Shown here piece after piece: positions 24,716-32,934 of a DNA stretch of 64,000 nucleotides. The notes beneath the pieces are model-generated. The model did no database searches, was not told the origin of the DNA, and saw nothing but the letters and a program-made list of their open reading frames with translations. This DNA comes from Arthrobacter sp. SLBN-112 (GTDB taxonomy: Bacteria > Actinomycetota > Actinomycetes > Actinomycetales > Micrococcaceae): NCBI RefSeq assembly GCF_006715225.1, contig NZ_VFMU01000001.1:620001-684000 (forward strand). The letters run 5' to 3'. The position numbers and the translations under genes were made by a program. Within the stretch, counting starts at the first letter, position 1. Every line of letters begins with the position of its first letter.

Positions 24716-25521
24716 ACGCTCCCGGCTCCAGCCCGCGGCACACGCACTCTGCCAATGCCGCGCACCGCCAGCTCCCTTTCACGGTCAGGCTGGACTGGGG
24801 GCTGGAGGGAGCCAGGACCGTGGCATCAGGCGCCGACATTGCAGTGGTGGTGGACGTCCTTTCCTTCGGCACCTGCGTCAGCGTGGCGCTGGACAGGGGC
24901 GCCGACGTCTTTCCCTACCCGTGGCGGGACACCAGCGCCGAAGACTTCGCCGCCCACCATCAGGCACAGCTGGCCGGCCCCCGCGGCGGCGGCGGGCTGA
25001 GCCTCTCCCCCGCCAGCTTCCGCGCTGCAGAGTCCCTGGAAAGAGTGGTCCTGCCCTCCCCCAACGGGTCGGAACTCTGCCACGCGCTGGCCGCGGACGT
25101 GCCGCTGGTCGCCGCAGTCTGCCTTCGGAACGCCGCAGCCACTGCCGACTGGGTGGCGGCGAACCTCCCGGGTGACGCGGTACTGGCAGTGGTGGCCGCC
25201 GGTGAGCGCTGGCCTGACGGCAGGCTGCGGCCCGCCGTGGAGGACCAAATCGGCGCCGGGGCGTTCATCGCAGGGCTGGCGGCCGCCGGCAGGGGCGGCT
25301 ATGAAGCCGGGGACGGCAGGCACGGCTACGCGCCGGAGGCTGTGGCCGCCATGGCCGTATTTGAATCCGCGGAACCGCGGCTGCGCGAAATGCTGCAGCA
25401 GTGTTCCAGCGGCCGTGAGCTGTCCGGAGGCGGCTATGCGGAGGATGTGGACATTGCCGCTGAACTGGACCAAAGCGATTCGGTGGCCATCCTGCGGAAC
25501 GGGGCGTTCCGGCCACTGTGA
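24712..25521 (+). CDS. ComB-family (2-phosphosulfolactate phosphatase-like) protein
   Basis: A 269-residue protein of the 2-phosphosulfolactate phosphatase family: VVVDVLSFGTCVSVALDRGA near residue 44, LPSPNGSELCHAL near residue 116, AGERWPDGRLRPAVEDQIGAG near residue 163. Family members in archaea make a coenzyme M precursor, but actinobacteria do not make coenzyme M, so the real substrate is probably another phosphoacid. The ATG overlaps the upstream DUF4031-HD stop by 4 nt. Confidence 0.8.
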   Translation: MNAPGSSPRHTHSANAAHRQLPFTVRLDWGLEGARTVASGADIAVVVDVLSFGTCVSVALDRGADVFPYPWRDTSAEDFAAHHQAQLAGPRGGGGLSLSPASFRAAESLERVVLPSPNGSELCHALAADVPLVAAVCLRNAAATADWVAANLPGDAVLAVVAAGERWPDGRLRPAVEDQIGAGAFIAGLAAAGRGGYEAGDGRHGYAPEAVAAMAVFESAEPRLREMLQQCSSGRELSGGGYAEDVDIAAELDQSDSVAILRNGAFRPL

Positions 25522-25555
25522 CCGGAGGGGTACCCTGCCGCGCCCTGTGGCCGGA
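25508..25555. terminator. hairpin between convergent genes
   Basis: Arms TCCGGCCAC (25508-25516) and its complement (25547-25555), 30-nt loop, the left arm running into the end of the ComB-family gene. It could terminate both convergent transcripts. Confidence 0.4.
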
Positions 25556-25564
25556 CGAATCTGC

Positions 25565-25981
25565 CTAGCGGTAGCTGCTGACCGGGTAGTTGCTCACGAA
25601 AGGCGTATTGGTGGGCACGATCTGTTTGCCCAGCGGCATGAGGGATACCGGGATGAGCTTCAGGTTGGCGATGGCCAGCGGGATGCCGATGATGGTCACG
25701 GCCATGGCGAACGCGGTCACCACGTGGCCGATGGCGATCCAGATCCCGGCCACGAGCAGCCAAATCACATTGCCCAGCAGCGAGAAGACACCGGTGCCGC
25801 CGGGCTTGTCCACCACCATGCGGCCAAACGGCCACAGGGTGTAGGAGGCAATCCGGAATGAGGCAATGCCCCAGGGGATGGTGACGATCAGCAGGCAGCA
25901 GACCACGCCTGCCAGGAAATAGCCCAGGGCCAGCCAAAAGCCGCCGAAAACCAGCCAGATGATGTTCAGAAGTGTCTTCAT
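25565..25981 (-). CDS. YccF-family inner-membrane protein
   Basis: A 138-residue membrane protein with two YccF repeats, each a hydrophobic segment followed by an IPWG or IPLG motif (VTIPWGIASFRIASYTLWPFG and TIIGIPLAIANLKLIPVSLMPLG). Four membrane segments are likely. The family is widespread and of unknown function. It stands alone, convergent with the ComB-family gene. Confidence 0.88.
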   Translation of the reverse strand: MKTLLNIIWLVFGGFWLALGYFLAGVVCCLLIVTIPWGIASFRIASYTLWPFGRMVVDKPGGTGVFSLLGNVIWLLVAGIWIAIGHVVTAFAMAVTIIGIPLAIANLKLIPVSLMPLGKQIVPTNTPFVSNYPVSSYR

Positions 25982-26075
25982 GCACCTATTGTGCCCCCAG
26001 CCGTTGCGGGACCGGGCTGGGGGACTCCCCTGATTCTGCCCTGATCCCCGCCCTGGGCTGAATCAGGTGCAGCGC

Positions 26076-26687
26076 CTAAACCGTGGCGGCTGCCTTGGCC
26101 GCGTGGACAAAGGCCCGGACCTTGGCCAGGTCCTTCACGCCGCGGGACGCTTCCACGCCGGAGGAAACGTCCACTCCCCAGGCATGCGCGGCCGCTGATG
26201 CCTGGGCCACGTTGGCGGCGTCGAGGCCGCCGGCGAGCAGCCAGTTCCGTCCCTGCAGCGCCGGCAGGGCCGCCACGGAGGCGTAGTCCCAGGATTCCCC
26301 TGAGCCCGGCACGGCGGCGTCAATCAGGAGCAGGTCCTCGCCCCAGTCGTCGAACTCATCCTGGCCGGCACCCATGGTGATGGCCCTGATCAGCTTCATG
26401 CCGGCGTCGTGCACCGTTGCCACGTCCGTGCGTGACCGCGCCCCGTGCAGCTGGATCCATTCCAGGCCCGCGGCCCGGGCGATGGCGATGGCATCCGCCA
26501 CCGGCTCGTCCCGGAAGACCCCGATGGGGGAAACTCCGCTGGGGACCGCTGCCCGCAGGGAGGCAGCCTGCGACGGCGAGACAACCCGGGGGCTGGCGGT
26601 GAGCACAAATCCCACGGCATCCGCGCCGGCATCCACCGCTTCGCGCACCGATTCGGGGGTGCTGAGACCACACACTTTGACGAACAT
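26076..26687 (-). CDS. trpF: phosphoribosylanthranilate isomerase
   Basis: Third step of tryptophan synthesis, an Amadori rearrangement of phosphoribosylanthranilate. The 203-residue TIM barrel has the start MFVKVCGLSTPESVREA with the catalytic Cys7, a IQLHG motif near residue 80, an Asp in LLLIDAAV near residue 125, and phosphate-binding LLAGGLDAANV and DVSSGVEASRGVKD near the end. The frame is open 249 codons upstream, antisense to hutD; the ATG used starts the barrel and has GGAGCC nearby. No other trp gene is adjacent. Confidence 0.92.
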   Translation of the reverse strand: MFVKVCGLSTPESVREAVDAGADAVGFVLTASPRVVSPSQAASLRAAVPSGVSPIGVFRDEPVADAIAIARAAGLEWIQLHGARSRTDVATVHDAGMKLIRAITMGAGQDEFDDWGEDLLLIDAAVPGSGESWDYASVAALPALQGRNWLLAGGLDAANVAQASAAAHAWGVDVSSGVEASRGVKDLAKVRAFVHAAKAAATV

Positions 26688-26780
26688 TCCCGGCTCCTTC
26701 AGGCTGTTTTCGTGATGACCCCCCGCAGGAGAGTAGCAGGGACAGGGCACACGCTGCGACGCGTGACCACCGGGGGGAAC

Positions 26781-26786
26781 TAGGCT
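26781..26786 (+). promoter_or_regulatory. -10 element of the hutD-like gene, probable leaderless start
   Basis: TAGGCT lies 6 nt before the ATG at 26793 and no ribosome-binding site is present. Confidence 0.55.
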
Positions 26787-26792
26787 GGGCTG

Positions 26793-27362
26793 ATGCAGAT
26801 CATCCGCTTCGCTGAGCTCAAGGCCGAACCATGGCGCAACGGCGGCGGCGTGACCAGGGAAATCGCACGCAAGGGCACTGACGATGGCGGCTGGGACTGG
26901 CGGGTGAGCATCGCTGACGTCGCCAAGGCAGGGGACTTTTCCACCTTCCCCGGCATGGAGCGCGTCCTGACGGTCATTGAAGGGGAACTGCTCCTGCTCA
27001 GCGTGGACGGAGCGGAACAGCCCCTGGAAAAGTACCGTCCCTTCAGGTTCGACGGCGGCGCGGCCACCACGGCCAAGCTGCCCACCGGCGACATCCGGGA
27101 CCTCAACGTCATCACGCGCACGGCCGCCTGCAAGGGCTACACCTCCATCATTGAGCTGTCCAAAAAGCGCGCCCACCCCGTCTTTGAGGGGCAGCTTGGC
27201 GTGCTGCTGCAGGGACAGGCGAAGGTCAGCGAAAGCGGGGCCGAACCGCTGGAGCTGGGCCGGTATGACGCCGTGGTGGGTTCCGACGCCGACTCCCCCG
27301 AAATCCTGGGCCGCGGCTTCCTGGCAGTGGTGTCGATCGACCCGATTACCGCGCAGGGCTGA
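26793..27362 (+). CDS. HutD/Ves-family cupin protein
   Basis: A 189-residue protein of the HutD family: the typical start with EPWRNGGGVTREIARKG, then WDWRVSIADVAKAGDFSTFPGMERVLTVIEG. These are bicupin proteins; HutD is linked to histidine catabolism as a possible modulator, and Ves to cold response. No hut gene is near, so the role here is open. Its 3' end overlaps the convergent Gfo/Idh gene by 17 nt, and there is no terminator between them. Confidence 0.85.
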   Translation: MQIIRFAELKAEPWRNGGGVTREIARKGTDDGGWDWRVSIADVAKAGDFSTFPGMERVLTVIEGELLLLSVDGAEQPLEKYRPFRFDGGAATTAKLPTGDIRDLNVITRTAACKGYTSIIELSKKRAHPVFEGQLGVLLQGQAKVSESGAEPLELGRYDAVVGSDADSPEILGRGFLAVVSIDPITAQG

Positions 27363-28662
27363 ACTCCTCCACCGCTGCGACGGTGCCCCGCCGGCGCGCG
27401 TGCTCAGCGGCAAAAACCACGCCGTGGCTGACAAGCGACTCCTCCAGTCCCGACACGACTCCTGACCAGTCTCCGGTGGCCAGCGCCCCCACCCAGGCCT
27501 GCACGAGGCCCCTGTCGCCGCCCTCGTGCTTTTCGCCCTGGAGCTGGGCAGCAGCGGCCGGGATCGGGTAAACGGTGGTTTCCCCGGTCAGGAAGTCATA
27601 GGCCGAGACGGTGCCGGCCTCGACTGTGATTTCCCCGTGACTGCCGAAAATCCTGGTGATCCGTGGGCCCTTGGCGGTAAAAGCGGTGGCTGTGAAGGCG
27701 GCCGTTGTCCCGTTTTCGTACTCAATGTTCACCACCTGGTGGTCCACCACGTCGTTGTCTGACGAATAGACGCAACGGCCGTAGGGACCCGTTACCAGCG
27801 CCTGCCACAGCGATTCCCGTGTGCCGCCCGGGTCCACCACGTCGGCAAAGTAGGTCCGGGCGGGGTCCGCCGCTTCACCGATCGGAGGCCGGCCCGGCCC
27901 GTAGATGCGCAGGGCCGAATAGGGGCAACGCGGTTCAGCCGGGCAGCTGATGCAGCGGTCGGACGCGCCCTCCGGCGCCTCCCCGGGCCGGAAATGCGAG
28001 AGCCGGCCAAAGGAGGACACCCGCACGGGCCGGCTTCCGATGATGAAGGAAAGCCAGTCCACGTCGTGGGTGCACTTGGCCAGCAGGAAGGGGCTGGATT
28101 CTTCCTCCCGCCGCCAGTTCCCGCGCACGTACGAATGCGCGAAGTGCCAGAAACCCACAGGCTCCAGGTGCTGGACGGAGATAATCCGGCCTACGGCCCC
28201 TGCAGAGAGGAGCTGCCGCAGCAGAGCCGTCAGCGGGGTGTAGCGCAGGACGTGGCAGACGGCGGCCCTGATCCCCGATTCCTGCTGCAGGCGGGCCAGC
28301 TCCGCGCAGCCGGCGGGGTCGGGGGCGATGGGCTTTTCGAGGAGGACGGGGTAGCCGTGGGCTGCCGCGGCGGCGAACGGCCTTCCGTGTTCGCGGTCGG
28401 GGGTGGCAATGATGATGCCGTCCGCCGGCAGCCGGGTGCGCAGCATGGCCTGCCAGTCCTCGAAAGCACCCGCGGCCGGCACGCCAAGCTCCGCCGCGAG
28501 GGCTTCGCGCAGCGGGCGGCGCGGCTCCGCGATGCCCGCCACCACGGCGCGGCCGGTATCCACTGCAAGCCGGGCATAGGCGGAGCCCCGTGCACCGGCG
28601 CCGGCAATGAGGAGGCGCACGGGTGCTTTGGGCACGGGGGCGGACGACGGCGGTGCCTCCAT
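27346..28662 (-). CDS. Gfo/Idh/MocA-family sugar oxidoreductase with Cys cluster
   Basis: A 438-residue NAD(P)-dependent oxidoreductase. The Rossmann motif LLIAGAGARGSAYARLA is near residue 17 and the EKP motif (VLLEKPIAPD) near residue 105. A CxxCxxxxxC cluster (CISCPAEPRC, near residue 240) is an insertion seen in one branch of the family and could bind a metal. It is last in the sugar operon, 3 nt after the hydrolase gene, so it probably processes a sugar or sugar acid released by that enzyme. The exact substrate is unknown. Confidence 0.85.
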   Translation of the reverse strand: MEAPPSSAPVPKAPVRLLIAGAGARGSAYARLAVDTGRAVVAGIAEPRRPLREALAAELGVPAAGAFEDWQAMLRTRLPADGIIIATPDREHGRPFAAAAAHGYPVLLEKPIAPDPAGCAELARLQQESGIRAAVCHVLRYTPLTALLRQLLSAGAVGRIISVQHLEPVGFWHFAHSYVRGNWRREEESSPFLLAKCTHDVDWLSFIIGSRPVRVSSFGRLSHFRPGEAPEGASDRCISCPAEPRCPYSALRIYGPGRPPIGEAADPARTYFADVVDPGGTRESLWQALVTGPYGRCVYSSDNDVVDHQVVNIEYENGTTAAFTATAFTAKGPRITRIFGSHGEITVEAGTVSAYDFLTGETTVYPIPAAAAQLQGEKHEGGDRGLVQAWVGALATGDWSGVVSGLEESLVSHGVVFAAEHARRRGTVAAVEEFSPAR

Positions 28663-28665
28663 GGG

Positions 28666-30030
28666 TCAGCCGGCGTCGGCGGCGTCTGGGTCGGCGAGCC
28701 ATTCCAGCGCAACGGCCGCCGTCCAGGACTGGTCCATGCTGCCCAGCGGCTCGCCCGTAAACGGCTCGTAGTACTCGGCGAAATGGCCTTCCATCAACTG
28801 GGCAAGGGAAGCTTCACGCAGCCGCCGGTACCGTGCTTCGTCGCCCCGCCTGCGGAGGCAGCCCGCCAGGTACCAGTTCATCACCGGCCAGACCGGTCCG
28901 CGCCAGTATTGCCGGGGCTTGAGGCCCTCGTGGGTGGTGGAAGTTGATGCCGGCAGCGGGAAGGCCAGGCGCGGGTCGCCGGTCCAGTCCGGCCCCTCGA
29001 AGATCTCCAGCTGGCGCCGCAGCAGGGAGTGGTCCGCCGTGGAGATCAGCGGGGCAAACCCGGCCATGGTGGGCAGCCCGATCCAAACACCAGCCAGCAC
29101 ATCCCGGTCCCGCGCCAGCCCTGTGTGTTCATCAACGGTGGCGTCCACGCCCTCCCGGAACTCCTGTGCCCACTCCCGCAAGCGGGGCGCGTTCCCGCCC
29201 AGGCCGATATGTTCCGCCAGCGCGGCCAGGTCCTCGTTGGCCGCCGCGAAGATCGCCGACATGAAGACGTCCTTGACCTGGAAATCCATCACGCCGGGCA
29301 GCCGGGCGTCGTCGAACCGGACGTCGGCCATCTGCTGCACCAGCCAGAGGTAGCGGCTGTATTCCTCGTCGCTGGGCCGCTGGCTCAGGTCGGTGACCTT
29401 CAGTGTGTCGGTCCGGACAAAGGGCTCCATTTTCCCGGGGCGGACCCTGGAGTAGGGTCCGTCGAACCTTGGCGAGTTGTCCATCCCGGACTCCCAGCCA
29501 TGGTAAATCGTGAGCAGGCCCGAGCCGTCGCCGCCGCGGCTGCTGCGGAGCCAGGCGTGCCAGCGGATCCACTGCGGCAGCGTCCGCCGGGTGAACTCTT
29601 CGGCGAGCCTGGCATCCTCGCCGCCGGCCGCCGTCGCGCGTTCCACGATGCGGCGCAGCAGCGTGGCATGCACAGGCGGCTGGCAAATGCCGCTGGACTG
29701 CACTCCCTCCGGCGACGCTCCGCGGGTTCCCCACCGCTCCACGTCCGGGAAATAGCCGGGGACGTCGGAGAAGACAATGTGCGGAATCATCCCGCTCTTC
29801 CACTGCGCCGCGAGCAGGTGGTCCAGCTCCTGCAGCGCCCGGGCCACGCTCATGGTGGACAGGCCGGTGGCCACGAACGCCGCGTCCCAGCTCCACATGT
29901 GCGGGTAAAGATTCGGTGCGGCCGTGACCATGGTGCCCAGGTCATTTCCGGCCAGGACATCCCTGGCCCGCTGCCGCATCTCCCCAAGGTCCCGAAGCGG
30001 AAACCCGTGTGCGTCCGCTTCTGTGCTCAC
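28666..30030 (-). CDS. MGH1-like (GH63-related) alpha-glycosidase
   Basis: A 454-residue (alpha/alpha)6-barrel glycosidase resembling mannosylglycerate/glucosylglycerate hydrolases and GH63 enzymes: YPHMWSWDAAFVATGL near residue 43 with the candidate acid WDAAF, IPHIVFSD near residue 85, HGWESGMDNSPRFD near residue 175, and a C-terminal YYEPFTGEPLGSMDQSWTAA segment carrying a likely second acid. There is no signal peptide, so it works on an imported substrate in the cytoplasm. It overlaps the ATPase gene by 4 nt upstream and precedes the Gfo/Idh gene by 3 nt. Confidence 0.82.
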   Translation of the reverse strand: MSTEADAHGFPLRDLGEMRQRARDVLAGNDLGTMVTAAPNLYPHMWSWDAAFVATGLSTMSVARALQELDHLLAAQWKSGMIPHIVFSDVPGYFPDVERWGTRGASPEGVQSSGICQPPVHATLLRRIVERATAAGGEDARLAEEFTRRTLPQWIRWHAWLRSSRGGDGSGLLTIYHGWESGMDNSPRFDGPYSRVRPGKMEPFVRTDTLKVTDLSQRPSDEEYSRYLWLVQQMADVRFDDARLPGVMDFQVKDVFMSAIFAAANEDLAALAEHIGLGGNAPRLREWAQEFREGVDATVDEHTGLARDRDVLAGVWIGLPTMAGFAPLISTADHSLLRRQLEIFEGPDWTGDPRLAFPLPASTSTTHEGLKPRQYWRGPVWPVMNWYLAGCLRRRGDEARYRRLREASLAQLMEGHFAEYYEPFTGEPLGSMDQSWTAAVALEWLADPDAADAG

Positions 30031-31115
30031 GCCGTCAGTCCCAACTGGGTTTCAGTGTCGAAGAAGCGGAGCGCGCTTTGCTCGAAAAGCAGCCCCACCG
30101 TGTCCCCTGCGGAAACCCGGGCCGTGGAGGGGACCTGAACCTTGACGGTCTGGCCACCCAGGTCCACCGTCAGCAAGGTGGCGTGCCCCAGCGGCTCCAC
30201 CACCTCCACCGCCGCGTCCAGGGATCCCTCCGAGCCGCGCTGGGCCAGGGCGATATTCTCTGCCCGGATGCCCACCATGACCGGGGTGCCACCGGTGCGC
30301 GCTGCTGCCTTGGCCAGGAATTCGGGCGCCGCGATGCTCTGGCCGCCCACTTCCAGGGCACCCTGCTGGGTGATGCGGCCGTCCAGGAAATTCATGGGCG
30401 GCGAGCCGATGAAGCCGCCCACGAAGCGGTCCGCCGGCTCCTCGTACACCGTGATTGGATGGCCCAGCTGGGCGATCTGGCCCTTCTTCATCACCGCAAC
30501 CCGGTCCGAGAGGCTCATCGCCTCCACCTGGTCGTGGGTGACGTACAGCGTGGTGGAGCCAAGCTGCTGGACGATCTTCTTCAGCTCGGCGCGGAAGTCG
30601 AGGCGAAGGAGGGCATCGAGGTTGGACAGCGGCTCATCCATGAGCAGCACATCGGCGTCCATGACGATGGCCCGGGCGACGGCGACGCGTTGCCGCTGCC
30701 CGCCGGAGAGGTTGGCCGGATAGCGGTCCAGGTACGGGCTGAGCTGCAGCAGGTCCCCGGCCCACGCCACCTTCCGCTCCAGTTCCTCCCGCGGGACCTT
30801 CTTCATCATCAACCCGAACCCGATGTTGGTGCGGACAGTCCTGTGCGGGAAGACGGCATAGGACTGGAACACCATGGAAAGGTTGCGGTCCTGCGGCGGC
30901 AGATAGGTCACGTCCCTCCCGCCGATGGAAATGCTCCCCTGGTCCGGGAAGTCCAGGCCCGCCACCATTCGGAGCAGGGTGGTCTTTCCGCAGCCGGAAG
31001 GACCCAGCAGCACCATGAACTCGCCCTCCGCAACCTCGAGGGAGACGTTGTTGGTGGCCAGCTCGGTGCTGCCCGGGTAGGTCTTGTGCAGACCCTTGAT
31101 GGAGATGTCAGCCAT
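30027..31115 (-). CDS. carbohydrate ABC transporter ATPase (MsmK/UgpC type)
   Basis: A 362-residue ATPase with Walker A GPSGCGKTTLLRMVAG near residue 38, the signature [15 protein letters not shown] near residue 135, Walker B and a C-terminal TOBE/OB domain typical of MalK-like subunits. It energises the permease pair encoded just upstream. The frame extends 15 codons further 5', but the ATG used gives the normal MADISIKGLHKTYPG start. Its stop overlaps the hydrolase start by 4 nt. Confidence 0.92.
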   Translation of the reverse strand: MADISIKGLHKTYPGSTELATNNVSLEVAEGEFMVLLGPSGCGKTTLLRMVAGLDFPDQGSISIGGRDVTYLPPQDRNLSMVFQSYAVFPHRTVRTNIGFGLMMKKVPREELERKVAWAGDLLQLSPYLDRYPANLSGGQRQRVAVARAIVMDADVLLMDEPLSNLDALLRLDFRAELKKIVQQLGSTTLYVTHDQVEAMSLSDRVAVMKKGQIAQLGHPITVYEEPADRFVGGFIGSPPMNFLDGRITQQGALEVGGQSIAAPEFLAKAAARTGGTPVMVGIRAENIALAQRGSEGSLDAAVEVVEPLGHATLLTVDLGGQTVKVQVPSTARVSAGDTVGLLFEQSALRFFDTETQLGLTA

Positions 31116-31138
31116 GGGACGGCCTCTCTGGGACGCAA

Positions 31139-32023
31139 TCAGCGGATGGTGGAGCCCCACATGTTGGTGAGGTAGCGGCGCATGAAGAAGATGAAGACCA
31201 GGGCCGGGACCACCAGCAGGAAGCCGCCGGCGAAGCGGTAGGCGAGTGGCGATTCGGCGAGGGAGCTGAGGACCTGGGCGGGGAGGGTGCGCTGGTTCAG
31301 GGTCAGGATCGACGCGCCAAGGACTTCATTCCAGGACATGACGAACGTGAAGATCGAGGCCGCTGCGATGCCAGGTATGGCCATGGGCAGGACCACCTTG
31401 AGGAAGGCCTGCACCGGGCTGCAGCCGAAGATCCGCGCCGCTTCCTCAACGTCCCGCGGAACACCGAGGAACACAGAGGCTGTAATCAGGATGGTGGTGG
31501 GCAGGGCCAGTGCGCTGTGGAGCAGGACGACGGCGAGGACGCTGTCGTAGAGCCCGGTTTGCAGGAAGAGCTGGGCCAGCGGCACGGACAGCACGACGAT
31601 GGGCAGGGCGCGGGTGAACAGCAGGAACAGCTGGTACGGCTCCCTGCCGCGGAAGGCGAACCGAGCCACAGCGTACCCTGCGGGGACACCGATGAGCAGC
31701 GACAGCACAAGGGTGAACACGCCCACCTGGACGGAGTTGATCAGGCCGCCCAGGATGCCGGTGGACTGCAGGAATGTCTGCATGGTCTCGGTAGAGAAGT
31801 TGTCCGGGATGAAGCTGAGCGGAAACTTCTGCAGCGACTGCCTGCTGGACATGGCGGCCAGGGCGATCAGGTAGATCGGCAGTGCCATGAAGAGGGTGAT
31901 CAGGATGCAGGCCACCTGGAGGAGCACCCGGTTGCGGCGCCGCCGCGCCAGCGGCCTGCGGTCCACGCCGGGTTCAGGCCGGTTGGTCCCGGCATCGGTC
32001 CTGGCCGTTGTCGCATGGCTCAT
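31139..32023 (-). CDS. carbohydrate ABC transporter permease (MalG-like)
   Basis: A 294-residue membrane protein with about six helices and the EAA loop EAARIFGCSPVQAFLKVVLPMAIPG. It is the second permease of the importer and overlaps the MalF-like gene by 4 nt. The Arg-rich N-terminus (RRPLARRRRNR) before the first helix places it in the cytoplasm. Confidence 0.93.
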   Translation of the reverse strand: MSHATTARTDAGTNRPEPGVDRRPLARRRRNRVLLQVACILITLFMALPIYLIALAAMSSRQSLQKFPLSFIPDNFSTETMQTFLQSTGILGGLINSVQVGVFTLVLSLLIGVPAGYAVARFAFRGREPYQLFLLFTRALPIVVLSVPLAQLFLQTGLYDSVLAVVLLHSALALPTTILITASVFLGVPRDVEEAARIFGCSPVQAFLKVVLPMAIPGIAAASIFTFVMSWNEVLGASILTLNQRTLPAQVLSSLAESPLAYRFAGGFLLVVPALVFIFFMRRYLTNMWGSTIR

Positions 32024-32934
32024 CGTGCCGCCTCCGTCTGGTCCCTCAGGAGTTTCAGGTAGCCCACTGCCGTGACCATGGACACGGCCATGACCACCAG
32101 GGCCAGCGCGGAGGCCACGTTGGGATCCTGCAGGCCGGTGTACCAGCGGTAGGTTTCGCCTACCACCAGCGGAAAGTTCTGGCCGGTGAGGGCAAGGGCC
32201 ACAGCGAAGGTCTGGAAGGCCAGGATGGTCCTCAGGATCAGGGCTGTTTGGAGGCTGGGGCGCAGCAGCGGCAGGGTTACGTGCCTCAGCCGGTTCCAGA
32301 AGCTGGCCCCGAAGACGCCGGCGGCTTCCTCGTAATCCTTGGGGATGGACTGCAGGCCGGCCACGACGATCACGAACACCAGCGACGTGGCCCGCCAGAC
32401 CTCCGCGATCAGCACGGCACCGAACATGGACGGGTAGTTGTCATAGGCGAGCCAGGAGACGGGCTCCAGGCCCAGGGACGCAAGGAGCGAGTTGAGGTAG
32501 CCGCGGTCCGTGAAGACGGTCAGCCACACCAGGCCGGCAGCGAGGTCGCTGACTGCCAGCGGGATGGCCCAGATGTAGAAGTAGGCAGACGCCCCCCGCG
32601 GCTTGGCCCGGATCAGCAGGGCCATCGCCAGTGCCAGGACAAACTGGATGGGGATCATCACCACGATGAGCAGGAGGGTGTTGCCCACGGAGGACCAGAA
32701 GTACGGGTCCTGGGACATCCTGGTGAAGTTCGCCGTCGTCAGGCCTTCGGGACCGCCGAACGCCTGCAGGACGCCGCTGACCATCGGCCAGCCGAAGAGC
32801 AGCGTCATGAACACGATTGACGGGGCGATCAGCAGCAGCGCCGCGGAACTCCCCCTCCTCCTGGGTGCGCGGACCCTTGGACCGGGAGGGGGAACGTGCG
32901 GCCTGGCTGCCGCCGGCGCATCCGGGGCCGCCAT
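32020..32934 (-). CDS. carbohydrate ABC transporter permease (MalF-like)
   Basis: A 304-residue permease with six to seven helices and an EAA loop (EEAAGVFGASFWNRLRHVTLP). The ATG at 32934 is chosen because it shares one base with the TGA of the binding-protein gene (TGATG), a usual coupling arrangement; the frame is open 15 codons further. It pairs with the MalG-like subunit. Confidence 0.92.
   Translation of the reverse strand: MAAPDAPAAARPHVPPPGPRVRAPRRRGSSAALLLIAPSIVFMTLLFGWPMVSGVLQAFGGPEGLTTANFTRMSQDPYFWSSVGNTLLLIVVMIPIQFVLALAMALLIRAKPRGASAYFYIWAIPLAVSDLAAGLVWLTVFTDRGYLNSLLASLGLEPVSWLAYDNYPSMFGAVLIAEVWRATSLVFVIVVAGLQSIPKDYEEAAGVFGASFWNRLRHVTLPLLRPSLQTALILRTILAFQTFAVALALTGQNFPLVVGETYRWYTGLQDPNVASALALVVMAVSMVTAVGYLKLLRDQTEAAR

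Noticed and set aside
24712..25521. coenzyme M biosynthesis suggested by the ComB-family protein
   Set aside because: No other coenzyme M gene is present, and actinobacteria of this type do not use the cofactor; the family name is likely a poor guide to function.
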